DNA of 8,530 nt from NCBI GenBank assembly GCA_005787865.1, contig SXZN01000148.1, positions 1-8,530 on the forward strand. The letters run 5' to 3'. Every line of letters starts with the position of its first letter. The stretch's first letter is position 1. The stretch is from Opitutaceae bacterium (GTDB taxonomy: Bacteria > Verrucomicrobiota > Verrucomicrobiia > Opitutales > Opitutaceae). Below, piece by piece: positions 1 to 6,547 of this stretch. The notes below the pieces were generated by a model. It ran no database searches. It had not been told where the DNA came from and saw only the letters and a program-made list of their open reading frames with translations. A program made the translations under genes and the position numbers.

Positions 1-2
1 AA

Positions 3-410
3 AAATATCCTGCCTGTCAGGTGATTCTCGCGCATGCGGGGCGCTCGTTTAATCATCGCAATACGCGTGGTTTGGCCGCGCTTGCGGGCCTCGCTAATAT
101 TTTCGTCGATACTTCCGCGATTACCGAAGCCGAGAGTTTGAAAATTGCCTTGGCGACACTCGGTCCTGAGCGGGTGTTTTTCGGCACTGATTATCCGGTG
201 TGTCACTTCCGCGGACGTTGCGTAACCGCGGGCAATTCCGCGCAGTGGATTTATGCCGATGATCTGGGGAATCCTGCGATGACCTTAGTCGGCATCGAAT
301 CATTATTAAGTCTACGCCGAGCGGCTGAGGATCTTAGCCTAACCGCGGCCGATATTCAGCGTATCTTCCATGGTAATGCTCAGACGATGCTGCGCTTTGG
401 GGCGCGGTGA
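3..410 (+). CDS. Amidohydrolase-2 family hydrolase, C-terminal part (5' end outside window)
   Basis: This is the last 135 codons or so of a TIM-barrel metal-dependent hydrolase. The frame is open to the left edge, so the GTG at 21 is most likely an internal valine and not a start. Visible family marks are the strand ending in ILAHAGR (a metal-ligand-type His, codon 33-35), the motif VFFGTDYPV with the conserved Asp (codon 189-191) that activates water in this superfamily, and a C-terminal FHGNAQTML helix typical of amidohydrolase-2 proteins. Members hydrolyse or decarboxylate cyclic substrates, including sugar lactones such as fucono- or rhamnono-lactone. It converges on the oxidoreductase operon, its stop lying 30 bases from the end of that operon. 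A lactonase role would suit the neighbouring dehydrogenases but is inferred. The family is fairly certain; the substrate is unknown. Confidence 0.85.
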   Translation, partial: KYPACQVILAHAGRSFNHRNTRGLAALAGLANIFVDTSAITEAESLKIALATLGPERVFFGTDYPVCHFRGRCVTAGNSAQWIYADDLGNPAMTLVGIESLLSLRRAAEDLSLTAADIQRIFHGNAQTMLRFGAR

Positions 411-425
411 TCGTGCATACTCGGA

Positions 426-437
426 CGCGCCGGCGCG
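426..437. repeat. 12-bp GC palindrome between convergent gene ends
   Basis: The 30-base gap between two convergent genes contains a perfect self-complementary dodecamer, CGCGCCGGCGCG. As RNA it could fold only into a 4-bp stem with a CCGG loop, and no T-run follows on either strand. It is therefore a weak candidate for a shared terminator at best. Confidence 0.3.
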
Positions 438-440
438 CGC

Positions 441-1451
441 TTACTCCCACTTAAAGACAATGCCGAGCCAGCCGGCGCTACCCTTGAGAATCAGATCATA
501 AATCCCGGGGGCCTGCGCCGCGGGTACGATCTGCGTGAGTAAATGATCTAGCCGAAGTTGACCGCTCGCCATGAGTCGCAAGCAGGCGCGTCGGTTACGT
601 TCCCGGGTCCACCGCCAATACGCATGCGCTTGGTTCAAGCCGCGCTCGTAGGTCCCAGTTACGATTAGTTCCTTGCGGAGCAATTCCTCTTTCAGGCGGA
701 TCGTCGCGGTTCCTGGGGGGCTGCCCGTGAGGATAACGGTGCCGCGATCAGCGGCGCATTCCATGGCGGTTTGCAAAATATTAGCCGCTTGGGCACAATG
801 AAAAACGGCCTCGGCCCCGACACCCTGAGTGATTTCTTTGATCCGCTGAACCACATCTTCGCGGCCGGCATTGATGACGTGCGTTGCCCCACTTTTTTTC
901 GCCAAGTCTAAGCGTTCATCGATCAGATCGATCGCGATCAGCGGATACGCCCCGGAAATTCGGGCGAGCTGGAGCACTAATTGGCCCACGATACCTAAGC
1001 CAAATACCGCCACTGATTGATCGATGTGCAAGGCGGCGCGACGTACGCCGTGCAAGGCGACGTCACCCAAAGAACAGAAACCGGCGGCGGCATCGCTGAC
1101 ACCCTCCGGAACGGGATCGATGGTGGCTGTAGGCGTGACGGCGACAATCGAATGCGAGGCATGGGCTGAGCCCGTGGAAATACGGTCGCCAATTTTGTAG
1201 CCCTGCACTTCACGGCCCACTGCAATAATTCGCCCCACGGCCATGTAGCCGATATTGGCGCGCGGCATCCCCGGCGGGAGGCCGTATGATTCGGGGCCAA
1301 AGCGAAGAAAATTGGATTCACTCCCCGCGCTTACTTGGGTGTGGGTGTTGCGAACGAGAATTTCCTGAGCTTGCGGTTCAGGAACGGTGAAGGCCTCCAC
1401 TTCCACTTTAGGCGGGGTGGAGGAAAACATTAAACGTTGGGCGGATGACAT
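441..1451 (-). CDS. Zinc-independent-looking medium-chain dehydrogenase (MDR family)
   Basis: This is a complete 336-residue NAD(P)-dependent oxidoreductase of the alcohol/threonine-dehydrogenase-like MDR superfamily. The N-terminal GroES-like domain spans roughly residues 15-130, with VGREVQGYKIGDR (about 78-90) as the usual entry to the catalytic fold. The Rossmann domain carries GLGIVG at 151-156 and an acidic residue at the end of the second strand (AIDLIDER, 173-180), suggesting NAD preference. The position where zinc enzymes carry the catalytic Cys reads TQVSAGSES (39-47), and no four-Cys structural zinc lobe exists, as in subfamilies of this fold that lack zinc. It is the last gene of the leftward operon, 24 bases after the Gfo/Idh/MocA gene. 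An AGCAGGA element lies rather far (about 18 bases) from the ATG. Oxidation of a sugar-derived alcohol is inferred. Confidence 0.88.
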   Translation of the reverse strand: MSSAQRLMFSSTPPKVEVEAFTVPEPQAQEILVRNTHTQVSAGSESNFLRFGPESYGLPPGMPRANIGYMAVGRIIAVGREVQGYKIGDRISTGSAHASHSIVAVTPTATIDPVPEGVSDAAAGFCSLGDVALHGVRRAALHIDQSVAVFGLGIVGQLVLQLARISGAYPLIAIDLIDERLDLAKKSGATHVINAGREDVVQRIKEITQGVGAEAVFHCAQAANILQTAMECAADRGTVILTGSPPGTATIRLKEELLRKELIVTGTYERGLNQAHAYWRWTRERNRRACLRLMASGQLRLDHLLTQIVPAAQAPGIYDLILKGSAGWLGIVFKWE

Positions 1452-1475
1452 GAGATCTAATGGGGTAAATCCTGC

Positions 1476-2636
1476 TTAACTCGGACGCTGCTGGCTTCCG
1501 TGACTGGTCCGGTAAGTAGTTAATTCATCTAAGAGTCGCGGGGGCGTCGCGTCGTGTCCGGCGGTCTGGCTAGGCTGCGCCGAGGCCACTGCAACAAAAC
1601 GGCCTTGGTGGGCGGAGGCTTCGGCGGCATCGAGAATGCGCGCCGTACGCACGGCGTCGGCGAGCGTGGTGGGCGGAATGCCCCGACCTAGGACCGCGTT
1701 GATAAATTGCCGAAAAAAATCTTCGCCACTGGCCCCGCCATAGGAAGACGACGGCGGGAGACTGAATTTTTCTTCGCGCACCGGGGATTGACCCGCGGCG
1801 GGTGGGCATTCGATGTGCAGGCGCGGGTTGAGATCGGGCCAGACGACCCGACCAGCGCGACCATTGAAACCGAGGTAAGCATCGTAGCCGGCGAGGTTGA
1901 CATAGCCTTCCCCGCTATAGGCCAACGTGTAACCCGCGTGGAAGGTGCCGATGGCACCTGAGCGAAATTTTAAAGTGAGCGCGGCGGTGTCTTCTACATC
2001 GATGGCTTCGCCGGAGCGGGTGGCGAGCAGCGCGCCGACTTCAATAATTTCATCATTCGGAATATAGTGCAGTAAATCTAGGCAATGGCAGCCGAGCCAG
2101 AGGAGAATCCCGCCACCAGCTTGGCTGCGGCGGAATAGCCATGAGCTGGGGGTGCGAAATTTTACTTGGGTGGTGAGGAAGCGCGCCTCGAGTGTGAGCA
2201 AGGGGCCCAGGGTGCCGGCTTGGATTAAGCGCCGCGCGGCGATGACACACGGATGGGCGCGGCGTGGGTAGAGAACGCTGGCGATGACGCCCGCTTTTTG
2301 CGCGGCGTGCTGAACGCCGATGATTTCGGCGGTAGTTAGGCCGCCCGGTTTCTCCACGAGCAAGTGTTTCCCCGCGGCCACTACGCGGTGGGCGATGGCG
2401 GCCGTTTGATCGCTGCGGAGGCAAACCAGCGCAAAAACGAGATCGGGTTGCGCGAGGATCTTTTCGAGATCGCTGGTAATTTGGACTACCTTGCGGCTCG
2501 CCGGCAAAGTGGGTTGAGCCACCACCGCCGCTTCGGGATCCCAAAGACAGATGCTGGTGATCTCGGGCAGATTCTCGAGCGTACTCAGCAGAATGCCCGA
2601 ATGCGGATGGGTTAGGCCAAGCAGCGCGACTTTCAT
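1476..2636 (-). CDS. Gfo/Idh/MocA family oxidoreductase
   Basis: This 386-residue protein has an N-terminal Rossmann domain (about 1-120) and a C-terminal alpha/beta substrate domain. Signature elements are VEKPGG (94-99), whose Glu-Lys-Pro holds the catalytic-site Lys of the family, and the second-domain motif GGGILLWLGCHCLDLL (174-189), where His184 and Asp187 match the usual G-x-H-x-x-D catalytic site. Relatives oxidise or reduce sugars, inositols and sugar acids with NAD(P). The dinucleotide loop is unusual: it begins GLTHPHSG (7-14) instead of GxGxxG. The last 35 or so residues form a polar Ser/Thr/Gln-rich tail beyond the normal end of the fold. It is the third operon gene, starting 13 bases after the aldo/keto reductase stop with no clear Shine-Dalgarno, so coupled translation is plausible. 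The substrate is unknown. Confidence 0.92.
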   Translation of the reverse strand: MKVALLGLTHPHSGILLSTLENLPEITSICLWDPEAAVVAQPTLPASRKVVQITSDLEKILAQPDLVFALVCLRSDQTAAIAHRVVAAGKHLLVEKPGGLTTAEIIGVQHAAQKAGVIASVLYPRRAHPCVIAARRLIQAGTLGPLLTLEARFLTTQVKFRTPSSWLFRRSQAGGGILLWLGCHCLDLLHYIPNDEIIEVGALLATRSGEAIDVEDTAALTLKFRSGAIGTFHAGYTLAYSGEGYVNLAGYDAYLGFNGRAGRVVWPDLNPRLHIECPPAAGQSPVREEKFSLPPSSSYGGASGEDFFRQFINAVLGRGIPPTTLADAVRTARILDAAEASAHQGRFVAVASAQPSQTAGHDATPPRLLDELTTYRTSHGSQQRPS

Positions 2637-2649
2637 CAGAAGACTGGGT

Positions 2650-3552
2650 TTAGTCAGCGGTTAGCTCAGCGAAAAGCTTAGAATCGTTGAAATCCAGGGC
2701 CGCAAAAGCTTGATCAATTTGCGTGGGCCTGCGGCCGCCGATGAGCACGGAGGTGGTGCCCGGATGATGCAGGGCCCAAGCCAGCGCGAGGTGCGGCATC
2801 GCGTGCCCCGTGCGGGCTGAGATTGCGGCCAAGCGAGCCAAGCGCTGCTCCGCGACGGCATGAAAATAGACCGGCTGCATGCCGGGAACCACGGCGAAGC
2901 GAGAGCCGGGCTCGACGCCCCCGCGGTGCTTCCCCGTCAAAAATCCGCCGCCCAGCGGACTGTAAGTTACAATGGCGACACCCTGCCCCGCGCAGAGTTC
3001 GCGGAGGGGGGCATCGACTTCGCGGACCGCGAGGTTGTGATTATTCTGCAGCACGGTGAAGCGAGTGAGGCCCAGTTGCTTCTGCAGGGTGAGCACCGTA
3101 CCGAGTTGGTGGGCGTTAAAATTACTCGCGCCGAGTGTGCGGACGCGGCCGCTGCGTACGAGTTGGTCTAGGGTGGTCAAGGCGGCTGGGGTGGCGGCCT
3201 CGGGATCCCATTTGTGCAAATAAAGCAGATCAATCGTCTCGACTCCGAGTCGGGCAGCGCTGGCGGTGACGGCCGCCTCCATGGCCGCGGGGGTGTACGG
3301 CGGATATATTTTTGTCGCGATCATCAGGCGACCTGGTTCCGGCCGGCGAGAGGCCAGCCAAGCACCGACCACTAATTCTGAGGCGCCAGCGGAGTAGGTG
3401 GCGGCGGTGTCGAAAAGCGTAACGCCGAGCTTCTGGGCGTGATCCATCAGCGTGAAAGCGGTGGCCGCATCATTTTCACGCGCAAAGTTGGAACTACCGA
3501 GTGTGATCCGGCTGAGCGCCGGCGCGGAGGGATAGAGGAGCACGGGTGCCAT
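2650..3552 (-). CDS. Aldo/keto reductase family oxidoreductase
   Basis: This is a complete 300-residue (beta/alpha)8 aldo/keto reductase. The catalytic tetrad can be read directly: Asp48 (in LFDTA), Tyr53, Lys81 (in ATKIY) and His113 (in YLHKWD). Further cofactor-site marks are GASNFN (141-146), TYSPLGGGFLTGK (196-208) and a late IGGRRPTQID segment (271-280) that normally grips the NADP 2'-phosphate. AKRs of this type interconvert sugar aldehydes or lactols and alcohols or lactones; D-threo-aldose (L-fucose) dehydrogenase is one bacterial example in sugar catabolism. Its start lies 15 bases after the SDR stop, so it is the second gene of the operon. The NADP preference comes from family knowledge, and the substrate cannot be assigned. 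Confidence 0.93.
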   Translation of the reverse strand: MAPVLLYPSAPALSRITLGSSNFARENDAATAFTLMDHAQKLGVTLFDTAATYSAGASELVVGAWLASRRPEPGRLMIATKIYPPYTPAAMEAAVTASAARLGVETIDLLYLHKWDPEAATPAALTTLDQLVRSGRVRTLGASNFNAHQLGTVLTLQKQLGLTRFTVLQNNHNLAVREVDAPLRELCAGQGVAIVTYSPLGGGFLTGKHRGGVEPGSRFAVVPGMQPVYFHAVAEQRLARLAAISARTGHAMPHLALAWALHHPGTTSVLIGGRRPTQIDQAFAALDFNDSKLFAELTAD

Positions 3553-3567
3553 GGCGGGGAAAATGGC

Positions 3568-4359
3568 TTAATGCGCGGTGTAGCCCGCGTCGACGGGGAG
3601 ATTGACTCCCGTGACGTAACGCGCGGCCTCGCTCAGTAAGAATATCACTGGGCCCCCGAGATCGCGATCATCCGCCATCCGCCGCAGAAATGTCGCTTTG
3701 ATGTAGCGTTCGACGAAGGTGGGATTCTGTCCGTTATAAAACCCGCCCGGCGCGAGGCAATTCACCCGCACGCCTTGGGGACCATAGAGAGCAGCAAAAT
3801 AACGAGTGAGATTCATCATGCCGCCTTTATGGAAAAAATAATCGGGCGGCGCTGTCATGGTCGTGCCTTCGTAGAGGGTAAAATCAGGCCCGACCATTCC
3901 CTGGATCGAGCCGATATTAACAATGCTCCCCGTGCCCTGCGCGGCCATCTTCTCGCCAAAGGCCCGCGTGATCGCGAAGAGCCCGGTCGCGTTGGTTTTC
4001 ATCGAAGCTTTCCAATCGGCGAGGGGGGCGCCGGCCGTTTTCATGGGCCGGGCTACCGCGTTGTTGACGAGACCATCGACGCGGCCGAATTCCTGATAGA
4101 CGCTGTCGCGTAATTTAAGCACCGAAGATTCATCCGCTTGATCCAGCGAGCGGGCTTGCACGTTGCGCCCGAGTGCGCGTTCTTCGGCGGCAACTTTTTC
4201 CAGAGCGCTGAGATTGCGCGAAGCCAAAATGAGCGTGGCGCCTGATTCGGCGAGCTGCGTGGTCAAGCCGCGGCCGTAAAGTCCGGCGCCGCCGGTGAGG
4301 ACGATAATCTTCCCATTGAGGGAGAAATTTTGGGGTGGGTGAGCAGGGGAGGCATTCAT
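3568..4359 (-). CDS. Short-chain dehydrogenase/reductase (SDR)
   Basis: This is the first gene of the leftward operon and encodes 263 residues, a normal SDR length. The cofactor motif TGGAGLYG is at 22-29, NNA at 99-101, the active-site Asn in TNATG (Asn123), the catalytic Ser151 in GSIQG, and Tyr174-x-x-x-Lys178 in DYFFHKGG. The VNCLAPGG segment (199-206) and the C-terminal VDAGYTAH (256-263) complete the fold. The Ser-Tyr distance is 23 residues instead of the usual 12-13, so an extra loop lies beside the active site. Tyr163 has the ordinary spacing but lacks the partner Lys. The enzyme probably oxidises a hydroxyl on a sugar or sugar acid using NAD(P). No Shine-Dalgarno precedes the ATG. 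Family certain, substrate unknown. Confidence 0.93.
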   Translation of the reverse strand: MNASPAHPPQNFSLNGKIIVLTGGAGLYGRGLTTQLAESGATLILASRNLSALEKVAAEERALGRNVQARSLDQADESSVLKLRDSVYQEFGRVDGLVNNAVARPMKTAGAPLADWKASMKTNATGLFAITRAFGEKMAAQGTGSIVNIGSIQGMVGPDFTLYEGTTMTAPPDYFFHKGGMMNLTRYFAALYGPQGVRVNCLAPGGFYNGQNPTFVERYIKATFLRRMADDRDLGGPVIFLLSEAARYVTGVNLPVDAGYTAH

Positions 4360-4519
4360 CGGGAAGGGGGCGGGGTAATTTAAGAGCAGTTATTAAGCTA
4401 ACGTTATTTTTATAGGCCAGCGGCCGCTAGCGAGGCGAGCTTACTGGTAACAAAATGTACCTTAGATTTAATGACGCCGGCGGCTTTACAGGTGGGTGCC
4501 GGCCCGCGTAGGCTGCGGC
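4360..4519. promoter_or_regulatory. Divergent promoter region of the catabolic cluster
   Basis: These 160 bases separate two divergently read units, so promoters for both should lie here. On the minus strand a TATAAA hexamer (complement of 4409-4414) could act as a -10 box, but no good -35 sits 17 bases upstream of it. On the plus strand TTACTG (4441-4446) and TAGATT (4463-4468), 16 bases apart, form a weak pair. The region also contains the palindromes TAACGTTA (4399-4406) and AGCGGCCGCT (4419-4428), and the inverted arms GGTA/TACC at 4446-4461. It holds no convincing ORF. Confidence 0.5.
4395..4410. promoter_or_regulatory. Candidate LacI-family-type operator
   Basis: A CG-centred palindrome reads AAgcTAACGTTAttTT: the inner eight bases are perfectly symmetric and the outermost two pairs also match (12 of 16 positions). 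A central CpG flanked by A/T arms is the usual shape of LacI/GalR-family sites in sugar operons. It overlaps the TATAAA candidate -10 of the leftward operon and lies 36 bases before its ATG, a position suited to repression. No regulator gene is in the window, and a single site cannot establish function. Confidence 0.35.
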
Positions 4520-5218
4520 ATGACCTTTGCCACTCAGCTGCAGCAATTACTGGAATTCGATGGCGCCTTATTAGCTAACACCATCGGTTATCTCGATCCG
4601 ACCCCCGCCGCGGAATTATACATGGGCGGCGACATTCTTTGTCAGACCCCGGGGACGGGCCCGATGGTGGGAGTGGCGGTGACTTGTGAAATCGACTCGA
4701 GCACACCTGGTGGGTCCAATGAGATGGATCTTTATTACGACCAGCTGGAGCAAATTCATCCGATAGCTGAACCCGTGGTTTGGGTGGTAAAAGCCGTGGG
4801 CTCACGACCCGACCATGAGTGCATCATGGGCGATGGTATGGCGAAAAGTCTGCAGGCGGCCGGTTGCGTTGGGATTGTGACGAACGGGGGATTGCGGGAC
4901 GTCCCGAGTTACTCCGCGGTGCCATTCAAGGCGTTCGCGCGTGGACGGGTCATCCATCATGCGGCGCTCAGAGTGCGGCGCATCAATGAACCCGTCGAAG
5001 TGGGCGGGCTCACGATTCGGCCGGGCGATATTATTCACGGCAGCGACGAGGGCGTGGTGCGAATCCCTCGCGCGTGTTTGGCGCAACTACCGGAGCGGGC
5101 GGCCCAAATGCGGGCGTTTGAGTATGAAGCCCATTTTATTTTTCGAGACCCCGCCATTCCGCTCCGCTCCAAATCGGGTTTAGTGAAGAAATTGCTCGAG
5201 AAATACGGTTTTGCTTAA
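4520..5218 (+). CDS. RraA / HMG-CHA aldolase-like protein
   Basis: The protein has 232 residues from the ATG at 4520 (240 if the in-frame GTG at 4496 is used). The ATG is preferred because the extra eight residues look unlike the fold and AGGTGG abuts the GTG with no spacing. The family core is clear: GDGMAKSL (104-111), then GIVTNGGLRD (118-127) with the Arg126-Asp127 pair that binds oxo-acid and divalent metal in characterised aldolases, and a late strand pair from VGGLTIRPGD (161-170) to GVVRIP (178-183). The length fits HMG/CHA-type pyruvate aldolases better than the roughly 160-residue RNase E regulator RraA. Members cleave 4-hydroxy-2-oxo acids or decarboxylate oxaloacetate. Beside four dehydrogenases, a final aldol cleavage or a tautomerase/decarboxylase step is plausible but inferred. 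It is divergent from the oxidoreductase operon. Confidence 0.85.
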   Translation: MTFATQLQQLLEFDGALLANTIGYLDPTPAAELYMGGDILCQTPGTGPMVGVAVTCEIDSSTPGGSNEMDLYYDQLEQIHPIAEPVVWVVKAVGSRPDHECIMGDGMAKSLQAAGCVGIVTNGGLRDVPSYSAVPFKAFARGRVIHHAALRVRRINEPVEVGGLTIRPGDIIHGSDEGVVRIPRACLAQLPERAAQMRAFEYEAHFIFRDPAIPLRSKSGLVKKLLEKYGFA

Positions 5219-5287
5219 GCGGTTCTCGTTGCGGTAGTCATCAGGGGCCTCGGTGGATTCTCCGGCGAAATCGTTGGGTTAATTAAT

Positions 5288-6430
5288 ATGAAATTATTCT
5301 TAGCCTCAGTCTTAGGTTTATTTTATTGGGCGAGTGCCAGCGCCGCTCTAGGCTCACCTGCCGTGCCGACTTCCGCGATCCGCGGGGAAGTTATTATTAA
5401 TCGCCTCGCCGCACCGTGGGAATCGCAGCAAGTGCAGGAGCCTTGTATTCTGACTAACCCTAAAGATCCGACGCGGCTCGTTATGTTTTACTCCGGTGTG
5501 CCGGCGGCCAATCGACGACTGTGCTATATCGGCAAAGCGTGGGCGCTCAAGTCGGACCCCTTCACCTGGCATCAGGATGAGCAGAATCCCGTATTCAGCC
5601 CGGGTGAATCCGGCTGGGATGCGGGGAGTATTCGTTTGGATGCGGTGCTCTACATCGCCGAAGAGGATGCCTACTATATTTATTATTCAGGCACGATCAA
5701 CTCCGTGCAGGACCGCATCGGACTCGCAATTTGCCCAGCAGGGGCCGACGGTTATACGGCGATCACGGCATCCGCGATTCACCGGGTAGGCGCCGCTCCG
5801 GTGCTCGCCCCGGAATCGGCGGCCCCGTATTTTGAGACGATGGCTTCCCAAGCAGCGGTCTGGCGCGAGTGGAATGAAACAACAAAGCAGTGGGACTGGT
5901 TCATGTATTATTCTTACCGTGGGAAAAATGGCACCTTGCCGGGACTGCGGCTCGCGACTTCGACCGATGGGAAACAGTGGACTCGGCACTTTAACGAAAA
6001 AGACCCGCGAGGGATGGGGCATATTTTCCCTTCCACTCCTGATGCTTATTACGAGTGGCACCAGATTACTAAAATCAATGACACTTATGTGCTCACGATC
6101 GAGGTTGGCATAGAAAAAGGGCAACGCTGGCGCCCGGTGGTGGCGGTCAGTAAACATCCCGCGACGGGCTGGCAGCAACTGGATGTAGATACGTTGTTAC
6201 AAACTAAATGGGTCGGATTATACCGCGACGATACCATCTACCATGTGGCCACTCCGGCCTTTTATGAATTCGGCGGCCGTTGGTACCTGTATGTGCAAGC
6301 TTGTCCGTTACCCGCTAATCGCAACTACATCGACGGCCATTGGGATATGTGGGGCATAGCCTGTGAGCGGGTGATTCCAACGCTACCGGGCTATACGTCC
6401 CTGCATATTCCCGGAGTGGGGACGCCCTGA
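5288..6430 (+). CDS. Secreted five-bladed beta-propeller protein, GH43/GH130-like
   Basis: The protein has 380 residues and opens with a type I signal peptide: Lys2, a hydrophobic stretch through about residue 18, and likely cleavage after ASA (17-19). The mature part repeats blade-like units of the kind seen in GH43, GH32 and GH130 propellers: LVMFYSG (64-70), AYYIYYSGT (128-136), WDWFMYYSYRG (202-212), GLRLATSTDGKQW (219-231) and ATPAFYEFGGRWYLYV (321-336). Blades rich in Tyr/Trp with acidic residues in the inner strand are typical of glycan-active propellers, but I cannot assign the catalytic acid and base with confidence. It starts 69 bases after the RraA-like gene on the same strand and may be co-transcribed, supplying substrate outside the cytoplasm for the enzymes beside it. 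A binding-only or catalytically inactive protein remains possible. Confidence 0.75.
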   Translation: MKLFLASVLGLFYWASASAALGSPAVPTSAIRGEVIINRLAAPWESQQVQEPCILTNPKDPTRLVMFYSGVPAANRRLCYIGKAWALKSDPFTWHQDEQNPVFSPGESGWDAGSIRLDAVLYIAEEDAYYIYYSGTINSVQDRIGLAICPAGADGYTAITASAIHRVGAAPVLAPESAAPYFETMASQAAVWREWNETTKQWDWFMYYSYRGKNGTLPGLRLATSTDGKQWTRHFNEKDPRGMGHIFPSTPDAYYEWHQITKINDTYVLTIEVGIEKGQRWRPVVAVSKHPATGWQQLDVDTLLQTKWVGLYRDDTIYHVATPAFYEFGGRWYLYVQACPLPANRNYIDGHWDMWGIACERVIPTLPGYTSLHIPGVGTP

Positions 6431-6547
6431 GCGCGAGGGCCGCAACCCAGGCCGACTCACGCGGTACGTGCGATTACTGGCCTCAGCTTAAATAAAATCC
6501 AGCCCGCTCACCGATTAAGCCGCTGGGTCAATCATAGCGCTAAAGTT
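6431..6547. other. Convergent intergenic gap, no clear terminator
   Basis: The gap lies between the end of the propeller gene and the end of the minus-strand Sel1 gene. It contains imperfect inverted repeats (AGGCC/GGCCT around a CACG/CGTG stem near 6450-6482, and CCAGC at 6499-6503 with GCTGG at 6522-6526). The loops are long and no T-tract follows, so no terminator is called. Confidence 0.4.

Noticed and set aside
2053..2544. A 163-residue minus-strand ORF within the Gfo/Idh/MocA gene
   Set aside because: It is an alternate frame of a well-supported gene, Arg/Pro-rich and without family motifs.
4471..4564. ATG at 4471 as a start for the RraA-like protein
   Set aside because: It is in a different frame and terminates after about 35 codons.
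5687..6178. A 163-residue minus-strand ORF inside the propeller gene
   Set aside because: It is antisense to a gene with a signal peptide and propeller motifs, and has no recognisable features of its own.
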